From: RPQJ01 sp044226195
GTDB lineage: Bacteria; Pseudomonadota; Gammaproteobacteria; Steroidobacterales; Steroidobacteraceae
Length of the DNA stretch: 64,000 nt
Direction of reading: 5' to 3'
Assembly: GCA_044226195.1 (NCBI GenBank)
Contig: JBGAHO010000015.1
Span: 1-64,000, forward strand
The translations under genes and the position numbers were made by a program. Shown here in pieces: positions 8,388 to 18,556 of this stretch; position 1 is the first letter of the stretch, and each line of letters starts with the position of its first letter. Below the pieces are notes generated by a model. It was not told the DNA's origin, ran no database searches, and was given only the letters and a program-made list of their open reading frames with translations.

Positions 8388-8601
8388 CGCGGCCGACGAC
8401 TTTCCTCACCAGCGGCGCGACGACGGCGACCGTCGGGAACGCCACTGGCCATGTCGTTGCGCAGCTCTTGAGCCAGAGGACCAGGAGGCCCGGCTGCCAG
8501 CCGCGCGAGGTCGTCAGCACGAAGCCGGACACGATGCACACCATCACGGCCGACAGCAGGGCACTGAACAGGACGGGGGCGAATCGAGCGGGAATGCGCA
8601 T
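8377..8601 (-). CDS. DUF2798 small membrane protein
   Basis: A 74-residue protein with two transmembrane helices. The pattern PVLFSALLSAVMVCIVSGFV, then LWLKSCATTWPVAFPTVAVVAPLVR fits DUF2798. No function is known for the family. I chose ATG 8601 because it follows an AGGAGA-type box and homology begins there. It sits 50 bases downstream of the DUF2938 gene and is probably in the same MerR-controlled transcript. Confidence 0.8.
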   Translation of the reverse strand: MRIPARFAPVLFSALLSAVMVCIVSGFVLTTSRGWQPGLLVLWLKSCATTWPVAFPTVAVVAPLVRKVVGRVTA

Positions 8602-8651
8602 GAGGTTCTCCTTCGGAACGTGAACGGTTGACGAAAAGTGCGCACCCGCCG

Positions 8652-9143
8652 TCACGGCGAAACCGCGAGGCGAGTGACCCAGGCGGCGGCATAGAGGCCG
8701 ACGCCGAAGATCGCGTGGGTGACGAGACTCTGCAGGCGGGCGGCACCGGGACGCGGCGCCCGGCGGGCGAAGACGCCCGCACCCATGCCGGGCTGCATCA
8801 GCAGGAACGGCGCCGCCACCGAGCCGAGCCCGACGACGAACGCCGGGCCGGGCGTGGGCTGGCGCAGCCACTCGAGCCCCCAGCCGGTGGTGAGGATCGT
8901 GGCGAACGCCACGCCCGTCAGGTAGTGGATGAACCAGCCGAGCGGGTACTCGCCCCGCACGGGCTGGGCGGTGGCGATGGCGGCGTGCCGGAATTGCCCG
9001 CGCGGCATGTGCGCGAACCAGCGCCCGACCAGGCCGTAGTTCGGCAGCGGCAGGCCGAACAGCCGCCGACGGGCCAGCGCCCAGAGATCCACCATTGCGG
9101 TCGCGCCGAGTCCGATCAGCAGCGAAGAACAGAGATACGCCAT
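8652..9143 (-). CDS. DUF2938 membrane protein
   Basis: A 163-residue integral membrane protein with about four helices. It contains MVDLWALARRRLFGLPLPNY, VGRWFAHMPRGQF, a GWFIHYLTGVAFA helix and PFLLMQPGMGAGVFARRAPRP, all typical of DUF2938. ATG 9143 is preceded by a perfect AGGAGG box; a longer in-frame start at 9185 would overlap the promoter elements. Transcription should come from the MerR-type promoter at 9184-9214. Function unknown; the setting suggests a response to an inducer sensed by the MerR protein. Confidence 0.82.
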   Translation of the reverse strand: MAYLCSSLLIGLGATAMVDLWALARRRLFGLPLPNYGLVGRWFAHMPRGQFRHAAIATAQPVRGEYPLGWFIHYLTGVAFATILTTGWGLEWLRQPTPGPAFVVGLGSVAAPFLLMQPGMGAGVFARRAPRPGAARLQSLVTHAIFGVGLYAAAWVTRLAVSP

Positions 9144-9183
9144 GACTGCCTCCTGACACTTGCCTTTGCACTCCACGGGGGGC

Positions 9184-9214
9184 AAGGTACGACTTCAAGT
9201 CGACTTGAAGTCAA
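9184..9214 (-). promoter_or_regulatory. MerR-type promoter with perfect 22-bp operator
   Basis: Reading leftward, TTGACT (9209-9214) and TACCTT (9184-9189) are separated by exactly 19 bases, the over-long spacing that MerR-family activators correct by twisting DNA. The spacer lies within a perfect 22-bp inverted repeat at 9191-9212, with half-site GACTTCAAGTC. The core CAAGT-N2-ACTTG equals the half-sites of the SoxR box. It drives the DUF2938-DUF2798 genes and can also autoregulate the merR-like gene, whose start is 14 bases away. Confidence 0.8.
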
Positions 9215-9226
9215 GGGGGACGGGGC

Positions 9227-9682
9227 ATGGACATCGGCGAGGTGGCGAAGCAGTCCCGGGTGCCGGCCTCGACGCTGCGGTACTACGAGGAAAAGGGCCT
9301 GATCCGCTCGATCGGCCGGCAGGGCCTGCGCCGCGTGTTCGCTCCCGACGTGCTGGAGCGGCTGGCGCTGATCGCGCTGGGGCAGACGGCCGGGCTCACG
9401 CTGGAGGAAATCGCGAGCATGTTCGCGCCGGACGGACGACCGCGCATCGACCGCGCATTGCTGGCGGCGAAGGCCGAGCAACTCGACGGCACGATCCGGC
9501 GAATGGAGGCGATGCGCGACGGGTTGCGGCACGCCGCTGCGTGCCCTGCGCGCAGTCACCTGGAATGCCCGTCATTCCGGCGACTGCTGAAGGGCGCCGC
9601 CACCGGCAGCCTGCCTCCGCGCCCGACCCACGGACCGGCCCGTTCGCGCTCGAAGGTGGCTCCGCGCCGCCGCGATGCCTAG
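9227..9682 (+). CDS. MerR family transcriptional regulator
   Basis: A 151-residue regulator. The N-terminal winged helix is classic (MDIGEVAKQSRVPASTLRYY, EEKGLI, then LRRVF at 34-38), with a dimerisation coiled coil at about 75-105. The DNA-reading part resembles SoxR, and the operator next to it is SoxR-like. However, only two cysteines (C106 and C114) are present, not SoxR's four-Cys iron-sulfur cluster, so the effector must differ. A basic tail (about 122-151) is unusual. The gene is divergent from the DUF2938 gene and 31 bases upstream of a cytochrome gene. Confidence 0.85.
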   Translation: MDIGEVAKQSRVPASTLRYYEEKGLIRSIGRQGLRRVFAPDVLERLALIALGQTAGLTLEEIASMFAPDGRPRIDRALLAAKAEQLDGTIRRMEAMRDGLRHAAACPARSHLECPSFRRLLKGAATGSLPPRPTHGPARSRSKVAPRRRDA

Positions 9683-9713
9683 GGTGTCGGGGTCGCCAGG
9701 GCCCGGAGACAGG

Positions 9714-10565
9714 ATGAGCGCGCGCGCAACCGGTGGCACGACCCTCCGCGTCCTGCTGGGCATTGCCGTGCTCGCGCTGGGCGGTGTCGGCGTCGTCTAC
9801 GGCGTGTCCGAGTGGAAAATGCGCCGTTCCTGCGACGCTCCGCTGGCCGCGCTCTCGTCCGGCCGCGCGGTCGACCTCGCCGAAGGCGAGCGCATGGCGC
9901 GCATCGTCGGATGCTGGGACGGCTGCCACGGTCGCGTCGGCGAAGGCGGCCACTGGGAAATCCGCGGCATCGCGCGCAGTGTCGCTCCGACACTCACGCC
10001 GGTCCTGCGCGAGTACGACGACGCGGAACTGGTGCGGCTGATCCGCTATGGCGTGAAGCGCGACGGCACGAGCGCGGTCGGCATGCCGTCGCAGACGTTC
10101 TGGCCGCTCGGCGACGACGACCTCGCCGGCATCATCGCGCACCTGCGCCGGCAGCCGGAGCACGAGCCCCTGCCGCGCGAGCGTCACGTGACCTGGCAAG
10201 GCCGTCTCGCCCTGCTGACGGGGCGCTGGCAGGTCTCTGCCGAGCAGGTCGATCGATCGCGGCCGCGGCTGGGCGACCTGCCGCAACGCACGCTGCTCGA
10301 CCGCGGCCGCTATCTCGCCAGCATCACCTGCACCGAATGCCATGGCCTCGACTTCGATGGCAACGCGCTCGAGGGCACGCCGTCGCTGGCGGTCATCGGC
10401 ACGTACTCACTCGCGCAGTTCCGGCACCTGATGCGCACGGCGGAGGCGGCGAGCGGCCGCACGGTGGCGGACGACATGCAGTGGGTGAAGTCGGCGCCGT
10501 TCACCGACGCCGAGATCGACGGCCTCTACCAGTTCCTGAGGTCCCGCCACGGCTTTGCGCCGTAG
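9714..10565 (+). CDS. Di-heme c-type cytochrome, membrane anchored
   Basis: A 283-residue exported cytochrome. One N-terminal helix (LRVLLGIAVLALGGVGVVYG) serves as anchor or signal. The first heme site is C-W-D-G-C-H, with three residues between the cysteines instead of two. The second is a canonical C-T-E-C-H. Distal Met candidates are in GMPSQTFWPL and in DDMQWVKSAPFTD. I chose ATG 9714 (GGAGACAGG upstream) over an in-frame ATG at 9675 inside the merR-like gene. It likely carries electrons in the periplasm; the partner is unknown. Confidence 0.8.
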   Translation: MSARATGGTTLRVLLGIAVLALGGVGVVYGVSEWKMRRSCDAPLAALSSGRAVDLAEGERMARIVGCWDGCHGRVGEGGHWEIRGIARSVAPTLTPVLREYDDAELVRLIRYGVKRDGTSAVGMPSQTFWPLGDDDLAGIIAHLRRQPEHEPLPRERHVTWQGRLALLTGRWQVSAEQVDRSRPRLGDLPQRTLLDRGRYLASITCTECHGLDFDGNALEGTPSLAVIGTYSLAQFRHLMRTAEAASGRTVADDMQWVKSAPFTDAEIDGLYQFLRSRHGFAP

Positions 10566-10574
10566 CGGTCGTCC

Positions 10575-12518
<1,944 letters not shown>

Positions 12519-12539
12519 GTCTGCTCCCCTCGCCTGCGC

Positions 12540-12959
12540 CTATTCGAACGCCGCGCGCACGCGCGCCGCGTGGTCCGCCAGCACTTTCGGGTCGGCCATG
12601 TCACGCGCGTGGAAGCGCAGGTCGAAGCCCTCGTACCGCGGCACGATGTGGAAATGGATGTGGAAGACGCTCTGCCCGGAGGCCGCGCCGTTCAGCTGCA
12701 CCAGCATCACGCCGGGCGGGTTGAACGCCTTCTTCACGGCGCGCGCGACGCGCTGCGTGGTGAGGATGGTCGCGGCCAGCGCATCGGGCGGCAGGTCGAA
12801 CAGGTTCTCGGCCGCCACCTTCGGGATCACCAGCGTGTGGCCGTCCGACTGCGGCATCACGTCCATGAAGGCGAACGTGTGCCCGTCCTCGTACACCTTG
12901 TGGGCCGGAATCTCGCCGCGCAGGATGCGCGCGAACACGTTGTTGCTGTCGTAAGCCAT
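12540..12959 (-). CDS. HIT family protein
   Basis: A 139-residue histidine-triad nucleotide-binding protein. NVFARILRGEIPAHKVYED at the start and the catalytic triad motif H-I-H-F-H-I (about residues 99-104) define the Hint/Fhit superfamily. Members hydrolyse or transfer nucleotide monophosphates from small nucleotide conjugates. It lies 21 bases upstream of acs and is likely co-transcribed. A TATACT hexamer on the minus strand (12997-13002) about 40 bases upstream is a plausible -10 element. Confidence 0.92.
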   Translation of the reverse strand: MAYDSNNVFARILRGEIPAHKVYEDGHTFAFMDVMPQSDGHTLVIPKVAAENLFDLPPDALAATILTTQRVARAVKKAFNPPGVMLVQLNGAASGQSVFHIHFHIVPRYEGFDLRFHARDMADPKVLADHAARVRAAFE

Positions 12960-13050
12960 GGCGGGTCCGTGACCTTCCCCAGTCCGTTTTGGCCCGAGTA
13001 TAGCCAGCGGCGGGGCCGCCTTCCGCCCCCTTCGACCAAAGGATGAGGGG

Positions 13051-14490
13051 CTACTGGGCGAAGACCCAGTCCACGAGTTCGGTCTGCACCGCCTGGCCGG
13101 CCCCGGCGCCGGCCCGGGGATCGTTCATCAGGATGACGGCCACGTAGGCCTTGCCGCTGGCGGCGTTGACGTAGCCGGCCAGGGCGCTGACGTCATCCAG
13201 CGTGCCGGTCTTCATGCGCAGGCGCCCCTGCATCTCCCCCGACCGGAAGCGGCGGCGCAGCGTGCCGTCGGTGGCGGAAAGCGGCAGCGAAGCGGCGAAT
13301 TCGGGCATGTACTGGCTGTGCCACGCGTCGAGCAGCACGTCGGCGAGCCCCTCGGCCGTGACGCGCTCGTCGCGCGAGAGCCCCGAGCCGTTGTCGAGCA
13401 CGAGGTCGGGGATCGTGATGCCGCGCGAGGCGAGGAAATCGACGACCGCCTGCCGTGCGCCGGCGGAGGTCGCGGGGCGCCCCGACTTCTCGGCCCCCAG
13501 CGTCAGGAAGAGCGTCCGCGCCATCACGTTGCTGGAGTACTTGTTGATGAGGCGGATGATCTCGGCGAGCGACAGCGAGTCGTGCGTGTACAGCAGCTTC
13601 GCGTCGGCCGGCACCGCCCCGAGTCGCAGGCCGCCGTCGATGCTGCCGCCGGCCTGCTGCCACAGCGTCTTGAACAGGCCGAAGGCGTACTCGGGCGCCT
13701 TCATCACGGCCCGCGACACCGAGAACTGCCCGCAGCCGGCGGCGTAGCGACCCGAGACGCTGAGGCGATTGCTGGTCGGGCCGTCGGGCATCGACACCGC
13801 GATGCCGCCCGAGGCGCGCCGGCACGAGCCCGGATCGAGACGCACGGAGTTGTCGAGCGTGAGGTTGGCCGGCCAGGGATTGAGGCTCGCGCGCACGGTG
13901 CCGGCAGCCGGATCGGGCACGACGTTCACCGTGACGGTCTGGAAATTGACCATCAGCGCGTCGGGCAGCACGTTGTAGGTGCGGAACGGCTTGTTGTCGA
14001 ACGAGCCGCGGTCCTCGCCCTGCGGCGCGAACAGCGTGTTGTCGATGACCACGTCGCCGGCGATGCGCTGCACTCCGGCCTGGCGCAGGCCGCTCACGAA
14101 CGACCACCAGCGCTCGGCGGTGAGGTAGGGGTCGCCGCCGCCGACGATCACGAGATTGCCCTGCAGCACCTGGTCGCGGATCGGGCCGGTGGCGTAGGCG
14201 CGCGTGTGCCAGGTGTAGGCCGGGCCGAGGCTCGCGAGCGCGCTGTAGGTCGTCAGCACCTTCATGGTCGACGCCGGGTTGCGCGGCACCTGCGAGTTGT
14301 AGCTGAGGATCGGCTCGTCGCGACCGATTTCGCGGACGTAGAGCGACAGCGAGGTCGCCGGCACCTTGTAGCGGGCCAGCGCCTTCTCGACCTCCGGCGG
14401 CAGGTACGGCTTGTCGCCGGCGGTGGCAGCCGACGCGCACAGCAGGAACGCGCCGAACGCCGCGGCGATACGCAGGAAGAGTCTCGACAT
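13051..14490 (-). CDS. dacB: D-alanyl-D-alanine carboxypeptidase/endopeptidase (PBP4 type)
   Basis: A 479-residue periplasmic class C penicillin-binding protein that trims or cuts peptidoglycan cross-links. It starts with a signal peptide (LRIAAAFGAFLLCASAATAG). The three active-site motifs are visible: SxxK as S-T-M-K (74-77), SxN as S-S-N in NKYSSNVMARTL, and KTG in MKTGTLDDVSALAGY. The long insert between SxxK and SxN is typical of PBP4/DacB. I chose ATG 14490 because the signal peptide begins there; the frame stays open much further upstream, through non-coding-like sequence. Confidence 0.93.
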   Translation of the reverse strand: MSRLFLRIAAAFGAFLLCASAATAGDKPYLPPEVEKALARYKVPATSLSLYVREIGRDEPILSYNSQVPRNPASTMKVLTTYSALASLGPAYTWHTRAYATGPIRDQVLQGNLVIVGGGDPYLTAERWWSFVSGLRQAGVQRIAGDVVIDNTLFAPQGEDRGSFDNKPFRTYNVLPDALMVNFQTVTVNVVPDPAAGTVRASLNPWPANLTLDNSVRLDPGSCRRASGGIAVSMPDGPTSNRLSVSGRYAAGCGQFSVSRAVMKAPEYAFGLFKTLWQQAGGSIDGGLRLGAVPADAKLLYTHDSLSLAEIIRLINKYSSNVMARTLFLTLGAEKSGRPATSAGARQAVVDFLASRGITIPDLVLDNGSGLSRDERVTAEGLADVLLDAWHSQYMPEFAASLPLSATDGTLRRRFRSGEMQGRLRMKTGTLDDVSALAGYVNAASGKAYVAVILMNDPRAGAGAGQAVQTELVDWVFAQ

Positions 14491-14586
14491 GGGCCTTGAA
14501 TCGGGGGGAACGGGACGAATCATAAGCGATGCGGTGGCGGCGCGCGGCGTCGCTCTGCATACTGGCGCGCCGACGGGAAGGCTTTC

Positions 14587-15195
14587 ATGCGCAAGATCTG
14601 GAACACGATACTCAAGGGCCTGGTGGCGATCCTGCCCATCGGCCTCACCCTGTACGTCATCGCCTGGCTCGCGGGCTTTGCCGAACAGGTGTTCGCGCCC
14701 GTCATCAAGGTGCTCGTGCCCGTCGACGCGTACAAGCCCGGCTTCGGCCTGCTGGCCGGCCTCGTCCTGCTGTACCTGCTCGGCCTCGCCGTCAACGCGT
14801 ACGTGGTGAGCCGCGCCCTGCGCCTGAGCGACACGCTGTTCGCGCGCATCCCGGTGATCAAGACCATCTACCTCGCCATCCGCGACTTCACGCGCTTCTT
14901 CCGCAACACGGGCAAGGGCAATGACCTGCAGCGCGTGGTGATGGTTCCGTACGGACCAGGCAAGGTGATCGGCTTCGTCACCGCCGAGACCGACGAGATG
15001 CTGCGCCGGACCGACGGCACGGGCGACGCCATCGCGGTCTACATGCCGATGAGCTACATGATGGGCGGCTACACCGTGTTCGTGGCACGCCACCTCGTCG
15101 AGCCCACGGCACTCAGCGTCGAGGAAGGCATGCGCATCGCGCTGATGGGCGGCGTGCGCGCCGACTCGACGGGCGGCGCGTCGGACGCACGTTGA
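14587..15195 (+). CDS. DUF502 family membrane protein
   Basis: A 202-residue inner-membrane protein with two transmembrane helices (ILKGLVAILPIGLTLYVIAW and LLAGLVLLYLLGLAVNAYVV). A cytosolic domain follows with the family's IPVIKTIYLAIRDFTRFF and PYGPGKVIGFVTAET strands. DUF502 proteins are conserved next to aspS in many proteobacteria, and no biochemical role is known. The stop overlaps the next gene's ATG (TGATG), so it is coupled to the metallo-hydrolase gene. Confidence 0.9.
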   Translation: MRKIWNTILKGLVAILPIGLTLYVIAWLAGFAEQVFAPVIKVLVPVDAYKPGFGLLAGLVLLYLLGLAVNAYVVSRALRLSDTLFARIPVIKTIYLAIRDFTRFFRNTGKGNDLQRVVMVPYGPGKVIGFVTAETDEMLRRTDGTGDAIAVYMPMSYMMGGYTVFVARHLVEPTALSVEEGMRIALMGGVRADSTGGASDAR

Positions 15196-15860
15196 TGCGC
15201 GCCACCATCATCCCGGTCACGCCCTTCCAGCAGAACTGCTCGCTGGTCTGGTGCCCGCGCACGCTGTCGGCCGCGGTGATCGACCCGGGCGGCGATCTCG
15301 ACCAGATCCTCGCGGCGGCCCGGGAAGAGAAAGTGCGGATCGAGAAGATCCTGCTGACCCACGCGCACATCGACCACGCGGGCGGCACGGCCACGCTGGC
15401 GAAGCAGCTGCAGGTGCCGGTCGAGGGCCCGCACCCCGGCGACAAGTTCTGGATCGACCAGATGCCCGAGCAGGGCCGCACGTTCGGCTTCCCGCGCTGC
15501 GAGTCGTTCACGCCCGATCGGTGGCTCGACGACGGCGACACCGTGCAGGTCGGCGACGTGACGTTCGACGTGAAGCACTGCCCCGGCCACACGCCGGGCC
15601 ACGTGGTGTTCGTGTCGCAGCCGCAGAAGGTGGCGTTCGTGGGCGACGTGCTGTTCGCGGGCTCGATCGGCCGCACGGATTTCCCGGGTGGCGACTACGA
15701 CACGCTCATCCACTCGATCCGCGACAAGCTGTTCCCGCTCGGCGACGACATCCGCTTCGTGCCGGGGCACGGGCCGATGTCGACGTTCGGCGATGAACGC
15801 CGGTCGAATCCGTTCGTCGGGGATGCGGTGGTGGGAGGCTCGCGCCGCGGCGCGAGCTGA
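15195..15860 (+). CDS. MBL-fold metallo-hydrolase, glyoxalase II-like (YcbL type)
   Basis: A 221-residue metallo-beta-lactamase-fold enzyme. The metal ligands THAHIDHAGG, HCPGHTPGHVVF, the bridging Asp in VGDVLFAGSIGRTD and the closing FVPGHGP are all present. The length and motif spacing fit the single-domain YcbL/GloC-type thioester hydrolases rather than full GloB. It probably acts on glutathione thioesters. The start ATG overlaps the DUF502 stop; an in-frame TTG one codon earlier is less likely. Confidence 0.88.
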   Translation: MRATIIPVTPFQQNCSLVWCPRTLSAAVIDPGGDLDQILAAAREEKVRIEKILLTHAHIDHAGGTATLAKQLQVPVEGPHPGDKFWIDQMPEQGRTFGFPRCESFTPDRWLDDGDTVQVGDVTFDVKHCPGHTPGHVVFVSQPQKVAFVGDVLFAGSIGRTDFPGGDYDTLIHSIRDKLFPLGDDIRFVPGHGPMSTFGDERRSNPFVGDAVVGGSRRGAS

Positions 15861-15866
15861 GATCGG

Positions 15867-16292
15867 TCAGCGGTCGCCCTGGCGGCGGCCGCGCTTGCCC
15901 TTGGTCCGGCGGTCGTCGTCGGTATCCCACGCGGCGATCGACACGCCGAAGTCGCGCGCGCGGCGCGGCCCTTTGCGGCGATCCTCGTGGTGCTCGTAGC
16001 GGCACTGGCAGCTCGCGCGGTCGCAGGCCTTCAGCGGGAGGACCGGCGCACTCTTCGACAGGAAGCGCCTGCCTTCCATTTCCCTGGCGGCGGCACAGCA
16101 GACCGGGCCGGGTACCACGCTCACGGCGTGGAACGGCGTACCCATCTTCTTCACCAGCACCGGCTTGGCCGCCCGCTTGACGACCGGCTTCGCCTCGGCG
16201 TCGACGTACTCGCCCTCGTCCTCTTCTTCGCGACCGAAGAGGCTGCGGGCCTTGCCGAGGAAACTGGACGGAAAGGAGGGGATGCGGGCCAT
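15867..16292 (-). CDS. Conserved Cys-containing basic protein, unknown function
   Basis: A 141-residue, strongly basic protein with no signal or membrane segment. The recognisable core is PFHAVSVVPGPVCCAAARE, RRFLSKSAPVLPLKACD and a C-x4-C-x-C run (ACDRASCQCRYEHHEDRR). Five cysteines and two adjacent His in about 50 residues suggest metal binding, possibly zinc. This conserved block recurs as an uncharacterised gammaproteobacterial protein. The N-terminal and C-terminal parts are low-complexity and charged. It is divergent from nadE and convergent with the metallo-hydrolase gene (6-base gap). Confidence 0.65.
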   Translation of the reverse strand: MARIPSFPSSFLGKARSLFGREEEDEGEYVDAEAKPVVKRAAKPVLVKKMGTPFHAVSVVPGPVCCAAAREMEGRRFLSKSAPVLPLKACDRASCQCRYEHHEDRRKGPRRARDFGVSIAAWDTDDDRRTKGKRGRRQGDR

Positions 16293-16407
16293 GCCGGCGA
16301 AATTACCGATTTGAATGGGCCGTAGACGTGACGGGGATCACAGCATTGCGGCCGGCGCTTGCACGTCCGCGCGTCCGCGATCAGCGCGGCATATTATGTC
16401 ACACGAT

Positions 16408-16432
16408 GGCCGGCAGGCCCGGCTTGCCGGCC
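16408..16432 (+). promoter_or_regulatory. Hairpin in the nadE leader
   Basis: GGCCGGCA (16408-16415) pairs perfectly with TGCCGGCC (16425-16432) across a 9-base loop. It lies 48 bases before the nadE start and just after an AT-rich TATTAT (16392-16397) that could be a -10 element in this GC-rich region. It could tune nadE expression; it matches no riboswitch I know. Confidence 0.3.
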
Positions 16433-16480
16433 TCCCCGGACGAGCCGAAACTGCCCGCCTGACGCATTCCCGAGGCCTCC

Positions 16481-18556
16481 ATGCCCGCCGCCCGTCGCGC
16501 CCCTGCCCAAGTCCGCCTTCCGTTCGAGTCGATCTACCGGCACGGCTACGCCCGTGTCGCGGTCGCCACGCCCCGAGTCGAGGTGGCCGATCCCGCGTTC
16601 AACGTGGCCCAGACGCTCGAACTGGCCCGCGAGGCGGTGGCCGAACGCTGCGTGCTGGCAGTCTTCCCGGAGCTCGGCCTCTCGGCGTATTCGAACGAGG
16701 ATCTCTTCCAGCAGGACGCGCTGCTCGACGCCTCGCTCGCGGCGCTCGGCCAGCTCGTCGAGGGCAGCCGCAACCTGCCCGTGCTGCTGGCGGTCGGCCT
16801 GCCGCTGCAGGTCGACGGGCGGCTGCACAACTGCGCGGTGGTGGTGCAGCGCGGCCGCGTCCTCGGGGTGGTGCCGAAGACCTACGTCCCGAACTACCGC
16901 GAGTTCTACGAGAAGCGCCAGTTCGCCTCGGGTGCGCAGGCGATCGCGACTTCCGTCCGGCTGTTCGGGCAGGAGGTGCCGTTCGGCTCGCAGCTGCTGT
17001 TCGAGGCGACCAATCTCGACGGCTTCGTGCTGCACCTCGAGATCTGCGAGGACCTCTGGGTGCCGCTGCCGCCGTCGACACTCGGCGCACTCGCCGGTGC
17101 GACGGTGATCGCCAACCTCTCGGCGAGCGACATCACGGTCGGCAAGGCGGATTACCGTCGCCTGATCAGCGCTTCGCAGTCGGCGAAGTGCGTGACGGCC
17201 TATCTCTACTCGGCGGCCGGGCCAGGCGAGTCGACCACGGATCTCGCGTGGGACGGCCACGCGCTGGTCTATGAGAACGGCCACTGCCTCGCGGAATCGC
17301 AGCGCTTCCCGCGTAAACCGGGGCTGATCACGGCCGACATCGACCTCGATCACCTGCGCCAGGAGCGGCTGCGCCTCACCAGCTTCGGCGACAGCGTGCA
17401 ACTGCACGCGGAGTTGCTGCGCAGCTTCCGGCGCGTGACCTTCGCGGCGGAACTGCCGAAGGGACGCGTGCCGCTGCGCCGGCGCATCGAGCGCTTCCCG
17501 TACGTGCCGGCCGACCCGGCGCGCCGCGACGAGCGCTGCGCCGAGGTGTACGACATCCAGGTCGAGGGCCTGATGAAGCGGCTCACCGCCGCGCGCCTCG
17601 ACAAGGTGGTGATCGGCATCTCGGGCGGACTCGATTCGACACAGGCGGCGCTGGTGGCGGTGCGCGCGTTCGATCGCCTGAAGCTGCCGCGCACGAACAT
17701 CCTCGGCTACACGCTGCCCGGGTTCGCGACCAGCTCGCAGACTTTCAAGAACGCGCACGCGCTGATGAAGTCGCTCGGCATCCAGGCGAACGAGATCGAC
17801 ATCCGCCCGGCATCGGAGCTGATGCTGAAGAACATCGGCCACCCGCATGCGAAGGGCAAGGACGTCTACGACGTCACCTACGAGAACGTGCAGGCGGGTG
17901 AGCGGACCTCGCACCTGTTCCGGCTGGCCAACCTGCACGGGGCGCTGGTGCTCGGCACGGGCGACCTGTCGGAACTCGCGCTCGGCTTCACGACCTACGG
18001 CGTCGGCGACCACATGTCGCATTACAACGTGAACGGCTCGGTGCCGAAGACGCTGATCCAGCACCTGATCCGCTGGCTGATCTCGACGCGACAGTTCGAC
18101 GCGAAGACCACCGCCGTGCTCGAGCGCATCGCCGGCACGACGATCTCGCCGGAGCTGGTGCCGGGTTCGGGCGACGCGCCGGAGCATTCGTCGGAGGCCG
18201 TGGTCGGCCCGTACGAGTTGCAGGACTTCCACCTCTATTACATCAGCCGCTTCGGCTACCGGCCGAGCAAGGTGGCGTTCCTCGCGCACCACGCTTGGGG
18301 CGACCGGCGCACCGGCTTGTGGCCGGACACCGTGCCGGCCGACCAGCGACGCCAGTACGATCGCGCGACGATCACGAAGTGGCTGGCGGTGTTCCTGCAG
18401 CGGTTCTTCGCCACCAGCCAGTTCAAGCGCTCGGCGATGCCGAACGGACCGAAGGTGGGGTCGGGCGGCTCGCTGTCGCCGCGCAGCGACTGGCGCGCGC
18501 CGAGCGATTCCCCCGCCACCGTCTGGCTCGACGAACTCCGCCGCAACGGAAAATAG
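16481..18556 (+). CDS. nadE: Glutamine-dependent NAD(+) synthetase
   Basis: A 691-residue two-domain enzyme that amidates nicotinic acid adenine dinucleotide with ammonia released from glutamine. The N-terminal nitrilase-type amidase shows the Glu-Lys-Cys triad: E64 in VFPELGLSAYS, K133 in VVPKTYVPNY and C189 in EICEDLW. The C-terminal synthetase carries the ATP P-loop S-G-G-L-D-S-T (381-387). The length matches the long glutaminase-fused form of Mycobacterium type. The stop codon lies inside a copy of the downstream repeat. Confidence 0.95.
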   Translation: MPAARRAPAQVRLPFESIYRHGYARVAVATPRVEVADPAFNVAQTLELAREAVAERCVLAVFPELGLSAYSNEDLFQQDALLDASLAALGQLVEGSRNLPVLLAVGLPLQVDGRLHNCAVVVQRGRVLGVVPKTYVPNYREFYEKRQFASGAQAIATSVRLFGQEVPFGSQLLFEATNLDGFVLHLEICEDLWVPLPPSTLGALAGATVIANLSASDITVGKADYRRLISASQSAKCVTAYLYSAAGPGESTTDLAWDGHALVYENGHCLAESQRFPRKPGLITADIDLDHLRQERLRLTSFGDSVQLHAELLRSFRRVTFAAELPKGRVPLRRRIERFPYVPADPARRDERCAEVYDIQVEGLMKRLTAARLDKVVIGISGGLDSTQAALVAVRAFDRLKLPRTNILGYTLPGFATSSQTFKNAHALMKSLGIQANEIDIRPASELMLKNIGHPHAKGKDVYDVTYENVQAGERTSHLFRLANLHGALVLGTGDLSELALGFTTYGVGDHMSHYNVNGSVPKTLIQHLIRWLISTRQFDAKTTAVLERIAGTTISPELVPGSGDAPEHSSEAVVGPYELQDFHLYYISRFGYRPSKVAFLAHHAWGDRRTGLWPDTVPADQRRQYDRATITKWLAVFLQRFFATSQFKRSAMPNGPKVGSGGSLSPRSDWRAPSDSPATVWLDELRRNGK

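Noticed and set aside
9227..9682. Identification of the MerR protein as SoxR
   Set aside because: The operator core fits SoxR, but the C-x2-C-x-C-x5-C iron-sulfur cluster motif is absent.
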